A stretch of DNA of 64,000 bases, taken from NCBI RefSeq assembly GCF_012274265.1, contig NZ_JAANYY010000002.1, positions 1,364,001-1,428,000 of the forward strand, read 5' to 3'. Positions 42,641 to 51,635 of this stretch are shown in pieces. Every line of letters starts with the position of its first letter. The first letter of the stretch is position 1. This DNA comes from Sphingopyxis microcysteis (lineage in GTDB: Bacteria > Pseudomonadota > Alphaproteobacteria > Sphingomonadales > Sphingomonadaceae). The position numbers were made by a program, and so were the translations under genes. The notes below the pieces were generated by a model. That model did no database searches, was not told the origin of the DNA, and was given only the letters and a program-made list of their open reading frames with translations.

Positions 42641-42904
42641 ATGGCACGCGGTTTGGAATTCAACTGGTCGGACGCCGATCTGGTCGTCCATCCTGTGCAG
42701 GCCGTGACCGCCTATCCGACGCATCAGGGCGTGGTCATTCGGCAGCAGAAGAAATCGGAACGCGATCGCGACGAGGTGATCACTGTTCCACATCACGCGG
42801 TGACCATGCTCATCCGGCGCTTGCAGCATCTGCAGAACACCAGCGTGATCAGCGTCGAAGAAGTCGCCAATTCGGAACTGGCGGAAATCTTCGCCGCCGA
42901 ATAG
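42641..42904 (+). CDS. Hypothetical protein in the suf cluster
   Basis: An 87-residue soluble protein that I do not recognise (MARGLEFNWSDADLVVHPVQ, then YPTHQGVVIRQQKKSERDRD and a C-terminal helix RRLQHLQNTSV). It contains no cysteine. GGAGAAA lies 6-12 bases before ATG 42641, so it is well translated in principle. It is the second of three small genes between sufB and sufC. Confidence 0.65.
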   Translation: MARGLEFNWSDADLVVHPVQAVTAYPTHQGVVIRQQKKSERDRDEVITVPHHAVTMLIRRLQHLQNTSVISVEEVANSELAEIFAAE

Positions 42905-42977
42905 CAAGGCGTCCGCTGCCCACAGGGCTGGTCATTCCTTTGCGGAAGCTGAAAATCGGCCTTGAGAGGAACGCGGG

Positions 42978-43361
42978 GTGAAGGCAACTTTCGCCTTCGT
43001 TTTCCTTGTCGCCGCGTGCTCCGATGGCGAAGCCGAGATGCTGGCAGACATGTCGCTCTCGGAGCGCACATCTTACGAGGCAATCAAGTCGTTCAACAAG
43101 TGCATGCAACCGCACATCGATTTGGCAAAGCGTGGGGCTGCCCTGCCCGACGATCAAATCAATGAATTTGGGCTCAAATGCCCAAAGGAGTTGGAAGACG
43201 TCGCACAAGCGATGGCCAAACGGCCGCTGTCGAGTTTCCACGGCTCGATCTCGAACGACGAGTGGATTCCCGACTTTAATGCGCGCCTTGCACATTATCG
43301 GAAATCATTTGCCCGCTCCTTCAGTTGCGAACTGCGCCCCGGGGGCTGTCCGGTTCTATAG
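42978..43361 (+). CDS. Second small lipoprotein in the suf cluster
   Basis: A 127-residue predicted lipoprotein with a very short signal (MKATFAFVFLVAAC, lipobox VAAC at residues ~11-14). The mature part has four cysteines (FNKCMQ, GLKCPKE, SFSCELR, GGCPVL), which could form disulfides. Base composition looks less GC-rich than its neighbours. GTG 42978 is preceded by AGAGGA at 8 bases. Family not recognised. It ends 8 bases before the sufC start. Confidence 0.68.
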   Translation: MKATFAFVFLVAACSDGEAEMLADMSLSERTSYEAIKSFNKCMQPHIDLAKRGAALPDDQINEFGLKCPKELEDVAQAMAKRPLSSFHGSISNDEWIPDFNARLAHYRKSFARSFSCELRPGGCPVL

Positions 43362-43369
43362 GAAATATG

Positions 43370-44113
<744 letters not shown>

Positions 44114-44129
44114 TGACGCTGCCCGTCTT

Positions 44130-44270
44130 GATCCTCCCTGTCGCACAGCGATGGGGAAGTGGCAGCGGCGAAGCCGCTGACGGAGGGGCCATGGCGCGAC
44201 GTCGCGGCCCCTCCACCCCCGCTTCGCGGCGGTCCCCCTCCCCATGCCCTATGGGCACAGGGAGGATCGG
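44130..44270. repeat. Family B palindromic repeat, copy 2, between sufC and sufD
   Basis: It begins GATCCTCCCTGTCGCACAGC and ends CCTATGGGCACAGGGAGGAT, and shares the CTGACGGAGGGGCCATG segment with the copy at 35451. The GGAGGA of its right end is placed 5 bases before the sufD ATG. Confidence 0.85.
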
Positions 44271-45002
44271 ATGACGGCCACCACCCACCCCACCCGCCGC
44301 GACGAAGCATGGCGCTACGCCGACATCGATGCGGTGACCGCCGCATGGCCGCTGCCCGCGCCCGAGAGCATCGTGGTGCCCGCCGGCGGCGAATTTCGCC
44401 GCGCGATCGTGCAGGATGCAGGCGCGATCCATCAGATCGAAATGAGCATCGGCAAGGGCGCGACCGCATCGCTGCACATCCTCAACATCGGCGGCGCCTA
44501 TGGCCGCATCGAACTGGCGGTGACGCTCCACGAAGGCGCCGACTTCACCCTCGGCGCCGCGCAGATCGGCGGCGGCGAGCAGAATCTCGAGATCGTCACC
44601 ACCGTCACCCACGCCGAGCCCGGCGCGACGTCGCGGCAAATGGTGCGCTCGGTCCTCAGCGGCACCGCCACCGGCACCTATCTCGGCAAGGTCGCCGTCG
44701 CGCGCGATGCGCAGCAGACCGACAGCGAGCAGGATGTGAAGGCGATGCTGCTCGATCGCAGCGCGACCGCCAACGCCAAGCCCGAACTCGAAATCTTCGC
44801 CGACGACGTCAAATGCGCGCACGGCTGCGCGATCGGCGAGCTGGATGCGATGGGTCTTTATTATCTTCAGTCGCGCGGGCTGCCGCCCGGCGAAGCGAAG
44901 AAGATCCTGTTGCAGGCCTTCGTCGCGGGCGTCTTCGACGGCGCCGAGGATGAAGAGCAATTGCAGGCACTGGCGCTCGCGAAGCTGGGAGAGCTGGTGT
45001 GA
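44271..45002 (+). CDS. sufD: Fe-S cluster assembly protein SufD (short form)
   Basis: A 243-residue SufD, much shorter than the ~420 residues of E. coli SufD because the N-terminal region is reduced. The core beta-helix and C-terminus are recognisable (RDEAWRYADIDAV at the start; CAHGCAIGELDAMGLYYLQSRGLP, then LQAFVAG near the end). This short form is common in alphaproteobacteria. ATG 44271 uses a ribosome site inside the upstream repeat. The stop overlaps the sufS start. Confidence 0.92.
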   Translation: MTATTHPTRRDEAWRYADIDAVTAAWPLPAPESIVVPAGGEFRRAIVQDAGAIHQIEMSIGKGATASLHILNIGGAYGRIELAVTLHEGADFTLGAAQIGGGEQNLEIVTTVTHAEPGATSRQMVRSVLSGTATGTYLGKVAVARDAQQTDSEQDVKAMLLDRSATANAKPELEIFADDVKCAHGCAIGELDAMGLYYLQSRGLPPGEAKKILLQAFVAGVFDGAEDEEQLQALALAKLGELV

Positions 45003-46237
45003 GCATCGTCTCCTCCCCGTTCGTCCCGAGCGAAGTCGAGGGACGTGAAGTCGGGCACCAACGTGTCTCGACTACGCTCGACACGAACGGGATCCGGGAT
45101 CAGTTCCCTGGCCTTACCCCCGGCTGGCACTATCTCGACACCGCCGCGACCGCGCAGAAGCCGCAGGCGGTGATCGACGCGACCGTGAACGCGATGGGCC
45201 GCGACTATGCGACCGTCCACCGCGGCGTCTATGCGCGCTCGGCCGACATGACGCTGGCCTATGAGGCGGCGCGGCGGCGCATCGCGGGCTTCATCGGCGC
45301 AAAGGACGATCAGGTGGCGTTCGTGCGCGGGGCGACCGAGGCGATTAACCTTGTCGCCTACTCGCACCCCAACAAGGGTCGCATACTGCTGTCGATGCTC
45401 GAACATCACAGCAATATCGTGCCTTGGCAGCTCGCGGGCTGGCAGGTCGACGTCTGCCCGCTGACCGCCGACGGCTGCATCGACCTCGACGCCGCCGAGA
45501 AGCTGCTGACGAGCGAACACACGATGGTCGCCTTTGCGCATGTCTCGAACGTGCTCGGCAGCCCGCTCGACGTCGCGCGCGCGGCAGAGCTGGCGCATCG
45601 CGTCGGCGCCGATTTGCTGATCGACGGCTGTCAGGCGGTGCCGCGCCTGCCCGTCGACGTCGCGGCATTGGGCTGCGACTATTACGTGTTTTCGGGGCAC
45701 AAGCTCTACGGCCCGACGGGCATCGGCGTATTGTGGAGCGACAAACTCGACACGTTCCCGCCCTGGCAGGGCGGTGGATCGATGATCGATCGCGTAACTT
45801 TCGCGCAGACCACTTATGCGCCTGCCCCGACGCGGTTCGAGGCTGGCACGCCCGCGATTATCGAGGCAATCGGGCTGGCCGCAGCGGTCGATTATGTCGA
45901 AGCGCTGGGCGTTGACGCAATCCACGCGCATGAGGTCGCATTGGTAACGAGGGTGCGCGAACAACTTGCACGCAAGAACAGTATCACCCTCTATGGCCCT
46001 GAAAATAGCGCCGGAATCGTGAGCTTCGCGATGGCGGGGGTTCATCCGCACGACATCGGCACTATCTTGGACGAAAGCGGGGTCGCGATCCGCGCCGGGC
46101 ACCATTGCGCGCAGCCGCTGATGGAGCATCTGGGCGTGTCGGCGACCGCGCGAGCGAGTTTTGGTGTGTACAGCAGTGATGACGATGTGGCGGCGCTGAT
46201 CGACGGCCTCGCCCGCGTCGAGAGGATTTTCGGATGA
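44999..46237 (+). CDS. sufS: Cysteine desulfurase SufS with repeat-encoded N-terminus
   Basis: A 412-residue PLP-dependent enzyme that frees sulfur from cysteine. The PLP lysine is in YYVFSGHKLYGPTG, the active-site cysteine in AGHHCAQPLMEHLG, and the start of the conserved fold is NGIRDQFPGL at ~residue 30. GTG 44999 overlaps the sufD stop (GTGA). Residues ~7-31 (PFVPSEVEGREVGHQRV...) are encoded by a palindromic repeat and replace the usual few residues before the fold. No other in-frame start exists before the fold. No SufE or SufU gene is nearby. Confidence 0.95.
   Translation: MSIVSSPFVPSEVEGREVGHQRVSTTLDTNGIRDQFPGLTPGWHYLDTAATAQKPQAVIDATVNAMGRDYATVHRGVYARSADMTLAYEAARRRIAGFIGAKDDQVAFVRGATEAINLVAYSHPNKGRILLSMLEHHSNIVPWQLAGWQVDVCPLTADGCIDLDAAEKLLTSEHTMVAFAHVSNVLGSPLDVARAAELAHRVGADLLIDGCQAVPRLPVDVAALGCDYYVFSGHKLYGPTGIGVLWSDKLDTFPPWQGGGSMIDRVTFAQTTYAPAPTRFEAGTPAIIEAIGLAAAVDYVEALGVDAIHAHEVALVTRVREQLARKNSITLYGPENSAGIVSFAMAGVHPHDIGTILDESGVAIRAGHHCAQPLMEHLGVSATARASFGVYSSDDDVAALIDGLARVERIFG
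45018..45091. repeat. Family G repeat within the sufS coding region
   Basis: CCGTTCGTCCCGAGCGAAGTCGAG-type left arm and TCTCGACTACGCTCGACACG-type right arm pair around ~13 bases. The element is in frame and without stop codons in sufS. This element type is common in sphingomonads; no other copy is seen here. Confidence 0.82.
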
Positions 46238-46704
46238 GCGAGGACCGGATGATCAAGGTTGAGGAAGTGACCAGCGTCGAGGCGCCGCCGAAGGCGCGCG
46301 TCGAAGATGTCGAGACGGCGCCCGAGAAATTGGAGCGCAAGCGCGACTATCTGGAAGGCTTCCTCGCGGCCAAGCCCGCGGCGGTCGATCCGCACGGGGT
46401 CGGCGGCGACCTGTACGAGGCCGTCGTCAATGCGCTCAAGGACATTTACGATCCCGAAATCCCGGTGAACATCTACGACCTTGGCCTGATCTATAATGTC
46501 GAGATCGACGAAGGCCATGCGGTGGTCACCATGACGCTGACCACCCCGCATTGCCCTGTCGCGGAGTCGATGCCCGCCGAGGTCGAACTGCGCGTCGGCG
46601 CGGTGCCCGGCGTCGGCGATGCCGAAGTCAATCTGGTCTGGGATCCGCCCTGGTCGCCCGCGAACATGAGCGACGAAGCGCGGCTTGAGTTGGGAATGCT
46701 CTGA
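46234..46704 (+). CDS. sufT: SUF-associated protein SufT
   Basis: A 156-residue MIP18/DUF59-family protein. The conserved core begins near residue 59 (LYEAVVNALKDIYDPEIPVN) and contains TLTTPHCPVAESMP and LVWDPPWSP; the N-terminal ~55 residues are a charged extension. SufT helps mature Fe-S proteins under high demand. It overlaps sufS (ATGA) and sufA (TGATG). Confidence 0.92.
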   Translation: MSEDRMIKVEEVTSVEAPPKARVEDVETAPEKLERKRDYLEGFLAAKPAAVDPHGVGGDLYEAVVNALKDIYDPEIPVNIYDLGLIYNVEIDEGHAVVTMTLTTPHCPVAESMPAEVELRVGAVPGVGDAEVNLVWDPPWSPANMSDEARLELGML

Positions 46705-47060
46705 TGACGGACACGAAAACCCGGACCCGCCCCGCCGCAGTCACGCTGACCGCCAACGCTGAAGCGCGCGTCGCGAAGCTGATGGCCGCGGCCCCGGAGG
46801 GTGCGATCGGCGTCAAGCTGTCGACCCCGCGCCGCGGCTGTTCGGGCCTCGCCTATTCGGTCGATTATGTCACCGAAGAGGCGAAGTTCGACGAGAAGAT
46901 CGAGACCCCGGGCGGCATCTTCTACATCGACGGCGCGTCGGTGCTGTACCTCATCGGCAGCACGATGGACTGGGTCGAGGATGATTTCGCTGCGGGTTTC
47001 GTGTTCGAGAATCCGAACGCCAAGGGCGCCTGTGGCTGCGGCGAGAGCTTCACCGTCTGA
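46704..47060 (+). CDS. sufA: A-type Fe-S carrier SufA
   Basis: A 118-residue A-type carrier of the HesB/IscA family that moves Fe-S clusters from the scaffold to targets. The three conserved cysteines are in RRGCSGLAY (~residue 46) and GACGCGESF (~residues 110-112). Its stop TGA directly abuts the stop of the convergent extensin-like gene (TGATCA). It is the last gene of the suf cluster. Confidence 0.94.
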   Translation: MTDTKTRTRPAAVTLTANAEARVAKLMAAAPEGAIGVKLSTPRRGCSGLAYSVDYVTEEAKFDEKIETPGGIFYIDGASVLYLIGSTMDWVEDDFAAGFVFENPNAKGACGCGESFTV

Positions 47061-47777
47061 TCAGCGGCAAACCGACCACCCCGCCGTGCGCTTCGCCATG
47101 TCGAAGTGAAAATGGTCGGCGTGAGCCGCGTTATAATCAGGCGACAAAACTGTGCTGAACAGGTCGCACGATCCACCGCGAACCTCGTGCAGAAATTCGC
47201 GGCGGACGTCTGCATCGTCCCAGTCGTTGATCAACGCGATGCGTGTTCCATCTGCCAGGACGAACGCCGAAATGTCGATCGCATTGGCGGTCGAATGCTG
47301 GCTCGGCGCTTGCCCCCCGCGGATAGCACGGCAGTTATAGCTGCCCAGATTTTCCAGCGCGACGACCTTTTGCCCGAAGTGCTTTTGCGCCAGCGGCTGG
47401 ACGACGTCGCGATTCCACAGCGCCATCGCGACGGTCACGGCGCAGCCGGGCGCGGCATTTGCCGGGCGCATCGTCGGAACAAAGCGATTGCCGGTGAGGA
47501 CCAGGCGCTGGCTGGCGCGGCAGGTGCCCGTGCCGATCACCGGACGCCGTTCATATCCGGCGCCCGCGCGGTCGAGCGCCGCAAAACAGGCCGCGTCGTC
47601 CCGCGCGAGCCCGACCAGCTTACGCTGCGTCGCCCATCCCTGCGGATGCGCGATCTCGAAGCGCGCGGTCGGCATATGTTCGGGATGATCGCGTACCCAT
47701 TGCATGCCGCGGATCGCGCCGAGCGCGAGCACGACAGCGATGCCGAACCAGATCAGATAGGGACGCGCGCTTTTCAC
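47061..47777 (-). CDS. Extensin-like domain protein
   Basis: A 238-residue protein with one N-terminal membrane anchor (MKSARPYLIWFGIAVVLALG) and an extensin-like C-terminal domain (DDAACFAALDRAG..., NLGSYNCRAIRGG, STANAIDISAF and DHFHFD). The domain resembles the M15/LAS peptidase fold, with His/Asp ligands in HSTANAID and HADHFH, so a cell-wall peptidase role is possible but unproven. GTG 47777 lies in an 8-bp hairpin. It begins 37 bases after the P450 stop. Confidence 0.85.
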   Translation of the reverse strand: MKSARPYLIWFGIAVVLALGAIRGMQWVRDHPEHMPTARFEIAHPQGWATQRKLVGLARDDAACFAALDRAGAGYERRPVIGTGTCRASQRLVLTGNRFVPTMRPANAAPGCAVTVAMALWNRDVVQPLAQKHFGQKVVALENLGSYNCRAIRGGQAPSQHSTANAIDISAFVLADGTRIALINDWDDADVRREFLHEVRGGSCDLFSTVLSPDYNAAHADHFHFDMAKRTAGWSVCR

Positions 47778-47794
47778 CCCATTTCAATGGGGTG
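47775..47794 (-). promoter_or_regulatory. Hairpin holding the start codon of the extensin-like gene
   Basis: On the minus strand CACCCCAT-TGAA-ATGGGGTG forms a perfect 8-bp stem; the final GTG is the start codon and the GGGG is the nearest ribosome-site-like sequence. Both would be sequestered when folded. Confidence 0.5.
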
Positions 47795-47814
47795 CGACGC
47801 CGAACTGTGCAAGC

Positions 47815-49206
47815 TCAGAGCGGTACGAATGTCACTATCAGCCCGTCCTTGGGTCGCGGGATCGGCAGCACTTGCCATTTCGGCTCGTAACCCGGCGCGA
47901 CGACGATGCGGTGCGTCGTGATCACATGATGGAAAAAGATCTTCGCCTGCATATACGCAAAGTGCAGCCCCAGGCACATATGCGCACCGCCGCCGAACGG
48001 CACCCACGCATATTTGTGCCGCTCGCGCGCAACCTCGGGCGAAAAGCGCATCGGGTCGAATTTCTCTGGCTCGGGCCAATGTTCGGGCATCATGTGGGTG
48101 AACGCCGGGCTGACCCCGACCGAGGTTCCGGCAGGGATCATGTAGCCACCATATTCGAAATCCTTGAGCGCGCGGCGCGGGAAGCTCGGTACCGGGGGCA
48201 CCAGCCGCAGCGCTTCCTTGAACGCCCATTCGGTCATTTCCAGCTCGCCCAGGCTGTTGTGGCCGACGCCCTCGCCCGCGGGCGACACCGCCAGCATTTC
48301 CTCGCGCAGCCTGTCCTGCCATTCGGGGTGCTTGGCGAGCATCCACACCATAGAGGTGATCGAACTGGTGATCGTGTCATGCGCCGCCATCATCAGGAAG
48401 TTCATATGATCGACGATCGCCTCAGCGCTCATATAGTCGCCATTGTCGTCGCGGGCGCGGCAGATCTGGCTGAAAATATCCTCGCCCGTCCCTTCGCGCC
48501 GCTCCGGCACCATGCGCCCGAAATATTCGACCAGATAGGCGCGGCCCTTGGCGCCGCGCCCCATCGCGGTGAACGGCATCGGCACGCGGACGACGCCGAT
48601 CGACGCCTGCACCATGTCGACAAAGGCCTTGTTCACCTTGTCGGCCTCGGGACCAAAGGGGATGCCGAGAAAGCTGGTCGCCGCCAGGTCGAGCGTCAGT
48701 TTCTTGATCGCCGCATAAAATTGGAAAGTCTGACCGCTCCACGACGCGACGCGATCCTTGATGCCCTCGTTCAGCGATTCGGCATAGTGACGCATCGGCT
48801 CGGGCTTGAACGCAACCGACAGGATCTTGCGGTCGGCGCGGTGCTTTTCGAAATCCATCAGCATCAACCCGCGCGGGAACAGCAGGTTGAGCACCGGTCC
48901 CCAGCCCTGTTCGGACGAAAAAATCTTGTCGCGGTCGAACATGACCAGTTCGTTCGCTTCGGGACCATGCAGCGCGACGCTGCGCCCGCCAAAGCTGTTG
49001 TTGCGATAGACGCGGCCATATTTGGCGACCATCCGCTTGGTAAAGCTGCGATAGTCGCTGAGCTGTTCCAGCGTGTTCCCGATCACCGGATACCCATCTT
49101 CGCCAGGAATATGATCGAGCGCCTGATCGGGGTTGCGCGGCAGCCAATGCTGCGTTTCGGGGCCAAAACGGGCTTCGGGCCATGTGATCTTGGTCGGCGC
49201 GTTCAT
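47815..49206 (-). CDS. Cytochrome P450
   Basis: A 463-residue soluble heme monooxygenase. The I-helix motif is AAHDTITSS (~residue 275), the ExxR motif is EALR (~residue 330), and the heme-cysteine loop is FGGGAHMCLG (~residues 405-414). The MNAPTKITWPEARFG start and general pattern recall bacterial CYP families acting on terpenoids, steroids or fatty acids; the substrate is not assignable. No ferredoxin or reductase gene is adjacent. ATG 49206 is preferred to ATG 49215 because GAGG is spaced 9 bases away. Confidence 0.92.
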   Translation of the reverse strand: MNAPTKITWPEARFGPETQHWLPRNPDQALDHIPGEDGYPVIGNTLEQLSDYRSFTKRMVAKYGRVYRNNSFGGRSVALHGPEANELVMFDRDKIFSSEQGWGPVLNLLFPRGLMLMDFEKHRADRKILSVAFKPEPMRHYAESLNEGIKDRVASWSGQTFQFYAAIKKLTLDLAATSFLGIPFGPEADKVNKAFVDMVQASIGVVRVPMPFTAMGRGAKGRAYLVEYFGRMVPERREGTGEDIFSQICRARDDNGDYMSAEAIVDHMNFLMMAAHDTITSSITSMVWMLAKHPEWQDRLREEMLAVSPAGEGVGHNSLGELEMTEWAFKEALRLVPPVPSFPRRALKDFEYGGYMIPAGTSVGVSPAFTHMMPEHWPEPEKFDPMRFSPEVARERHKYAWVPFGGGAHMCLGLHFAYMQAKIFFHHVITTHRIVVAPGYEPKWQVLPIPRPKDGLIVTFVPL

Positions 49207-49378
49207 CGGGTCCATCCTCTGTGGTGCTGCTTTATCGCCGAGCGTATCGCACTACTGACATCGATGCAAGTAACGCGATTTACCCGCTGCGCCACTATTC
49301 ACCGCAAATTCAACTCGACTCATGCAGCTTCGCCGCCAACATGACCGGTCCGCCCGGACCCGACAAAGGATTGGCTCG

Positions 49379-50245
49379 ATGCCCCTGACCTACAAACGCC
49401 CCCTCTCCCTCGCGCTCGGCGCGCTCGCCACGACGACGCTCGGCGGTTGCTATTATGGCGACGTCTATGGCGCGAGCTATGCGTCGGGCGGCGATTGCGC
49501 GGCGCGCTATGGCAGCGCCTATTATGATTATGACGGCTATGCCTATGACGACGGCTATGGATATGATTGTTACGACGCGTCCGATTATGGCAGCGGCTTC
49601 GTCAACATTGGCTTCGGCGGCGGCTGGTACGACGATTATTATTATCCCGGCTATGGGATGTGGATGTTCGACAATTACAGCAACCGCTATCCGCTGCGCG
49701 ACCATTATCTGAACTATTGGGGCGGCCGCCGCGCGTGGTGGAAACATCATGGCAGCCGCGGTCACGGCCAGCCGGGACGCCCCGGTGGCTGGCACCGCAG
49801 TGACGGCGATGGGCGGCCGGGCGATGGTCGACCGGGTCGTCCCGGCGGCTGGAATCGCGGCGATCGCGACGGTGACGGCCCGCGCGGCACGCGGCCGGGT
49901 CGCGGGCGCGGCGACGGTGCAACCGGCACGCCGCCCGTGACGACCACTCCCGCACGCCCCGGCCGCCCCGATTGGGGGACCGCTCGCCCGCGCCCCGCGC
50001 CGCAAGTCGACGGCAGCACCGGACAGCCGCGCCCCGTCCGCAACAGGCCGGAGCGCGCGCCCGGCGAGGCGGTTTCGCCTCCACGTCGCGGGACATCGTC
50101 ATCCGCGATGCCCGATCGCCCCCCGCGCGCCGAGCGTCCGGCACCGACATTCCGCCCGCCACCGGCCGCAGCGCAGGCGCCGCGCGCCGACCCGCCAGCC
50201 ACGGTCAGCCGGGTCGACGCCGAAAACGCCGTTCGTCCGGATTAG
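49379..50245 (+). CDS. Tyr/Asp-rich lipoprotein with Arg/Pro/Gly tail
   Basis: A 288-residue predicted lipoprotein (lipobox LGGC at ~residues 21-24, after MPLTYKRPLSLALGALATTT). Residues ~25-115 are rich in Tyr, Asp and Gly (YYDYDGYAYDDGYGYDCYD). Residues ~120-288 are low-complexity Arg, Pro and Gly (QPGRPGG, GRPGDGRPGRPGG). It is probably a surface protein with disordered tail; no enzyme motif is seen. AAAGGA lies 8 bases before ATG 49379. Confidence 0.72.
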   Translation: MPLTYKRPLSLALGALATTTLGGCYYGDVYGASYASGGDCAARYGSAYYDYDGYAYDDGYGYDCYDASDYGSGFVNIGFGGGWYDDYYYPGYGMWMFDNYSNRYPLRDHYLNYWGGRRAWWKHHGSRGHGQPGRPGGWHRSDGDGRPGDGRPGRPGGWNRGDRDGDGPRGTRPGRGRGDGATGTPPVTTTPARPGRPDWGTARPRPAPQVDGSTGQPRPVRNRPERAPGEAVSPPRRGTSSSAMPDRPPRAERPAPTFRPPPAAAQAPRADPPATVSRVDAENAVRPD

Positions 50246-50256
50246 GATTCAGGCCA

Positions 50257-51588
50257 TCAGACGGTGGCGTCTTGCGCCACCGCCTCATCGTCTTTCACCC
50301 CTGCCGACACCACAGTCGCGGCGACCAGATCGCCGATGACATTCAGCGTCGTGCGGCACATGTCGAGGAAGCGATCGACCCCCAGGATCAGCCCGATGCC
50401 TTCGGGCGGGATGCCGACCGAGGCCAGGATCAGCGCGATCACCGGCAGCGACCCGGCGGGCACCCCTGCGGTGCCGATGCCGCCCAATATGCAGATCAGC
50501 ATCACGAAAATCTGCTGCGTCAGCGTCAGCTCGATGCCGAAAAATTGTGCGAGGAAGATCACGGTCACCCCCTCGAACATCGCGGTGCCGTTCTGGTTCG
50601 CGGTTGCGCCGATCGTCAGGACAAAGCGCGCCACCTTGTCGGGCAGGTGCAGCCGGTCGTGCGCCACGCGCAGCGCGGTCGGCAGGGTGGCGTTCGACGA
50701 CGCGGTGGCAAAGGCCATGACAAAGGCCTCCTGCGTCTCGCGAAAAAAGGCGATCGGCGACTTTTTGGCCAGCGTCTTCAAAATGACCGGGAACACGATG
50801 AACATCTGAAGCGCGAGCGCGAGCAGCACGACCCCGACAAAGGCCGACAGGCGGATGATCAGATCCCATCCGAACTGCGACGCCAGGTTGAACATGAAAC
50901 AGAAAATCGCGATCGGCGCGAGCTGGATCACGAGCCCGATCAGTTTCATCGCAACCGCGAACACCCCCTCGACCACCGATTTCAGCGCCGCCGTCTGGGG
51001 TGTTTGCACCAGCATCAGCCCGATGCCGAAAAATAGCGCAAAGAACATCACCGCAAGCACGTCGTTGGCGCCCATCGCGGCGACGAAATTGTCGGGGACG
51101 ATCGCAACCACCGCGTCCATCCCGGTCTTCGCTTCCCCGGCGCGATCGGCGATCGCCTTCGCGCCCTCGGCCCCCTCGGCGATCAGGCTGCGCGCCAGCG
51201 ACGGATCGACCCCCGCCCCCGGCTGGAGCCGGTTGACGACGATCAGGCTGACCACGACCGAAATCGCCGCAACGACAACGGTATAGATCAGGGTGCGCGT
51301 GCCGATCGATTTCAGCGCGCGCATCTCGCCCATGTCGGCGACGCCGACGATCAGCGCCGATACCAGCAGCGGAATGACGAGCATGAACAGCAGGCGCAGG
51401 AATATCTGGCCCAGCGGCCCGGTGACATAGGTGGTCACCGCCGCAACCCAGGGGGCGTCGGGCGCGCCATAATGAACCGCCAGCCCGATAATCAGCCCGG
51501 CGAGAAAGCCCAGCAGCATGCGCCATCGCAGCCGCCGTGCACGCAAAGCGTCCCGGTCTGCTTCGTCAATCGCGGCGGCCTCGGCCAT
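50257..51588 (-). CDS. Dicarboxylate/amino acid:cation symporter (paralogue 1)
   Basis: A 443-residue member of the DAACS family (GltP/DctA type) with about eight membrane helices and two re-entrant loops. The substrate-binding signature is seen in ATASSNATLPTALRVA (serine-rich loop), GATANQNGTAMFEGV and GVDRFLDMCRTTLNVIGD. Substrate is probably glutamate, aspartate or C4-dicarboxylates, moved with protons or sodium. It lies 47 bases downstream of a second DAACS gene on the same strand. Confidence 0.92.
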   Translation of the reverse strand: MAEAAAIDEADRDALRARRLRWRMLLGFLAGLIIGLAVHYGAPDAPWVAAVTTYVTGPLGQIFLRLLFMLVIPLLVSALIVGVADMGEMRALKSIGTRTLIYTVVVAAISVVVSLIVVNRLQPGAGVDPSLARSLIAEGAEGAKAIADRAGEAKTGMDAVVAIVPDNFVAAMGANDVLAVMFFALFFGIGLMLVQTPQTAALKSVVEGVFAVAMKLIGLVIQLAPIAIFCFMFNLASQFGWDLIIRLSAFVGVVLLALALQMFIVFPVILKTLAKKSPIAFFRETQEAFVMAFATASSNATLPTALRVAHDRLHLPDKVARFVLTIGATANQNGTAMFEGVTVIFLAQFFGIELTLTQQIFVMLICILGGIGTAGVPAGSLPVIALILASVGIPPEGIGLILGVDRFLDMCRTTLNVIGDLVAATVVSAGVKDDEAVAQDATV

Positions 51589-51635
51589 GGCTCAGCTCCT
51601 TGCTCGCCCCCATGGGGACGGCGCGAAGCTGCGGT

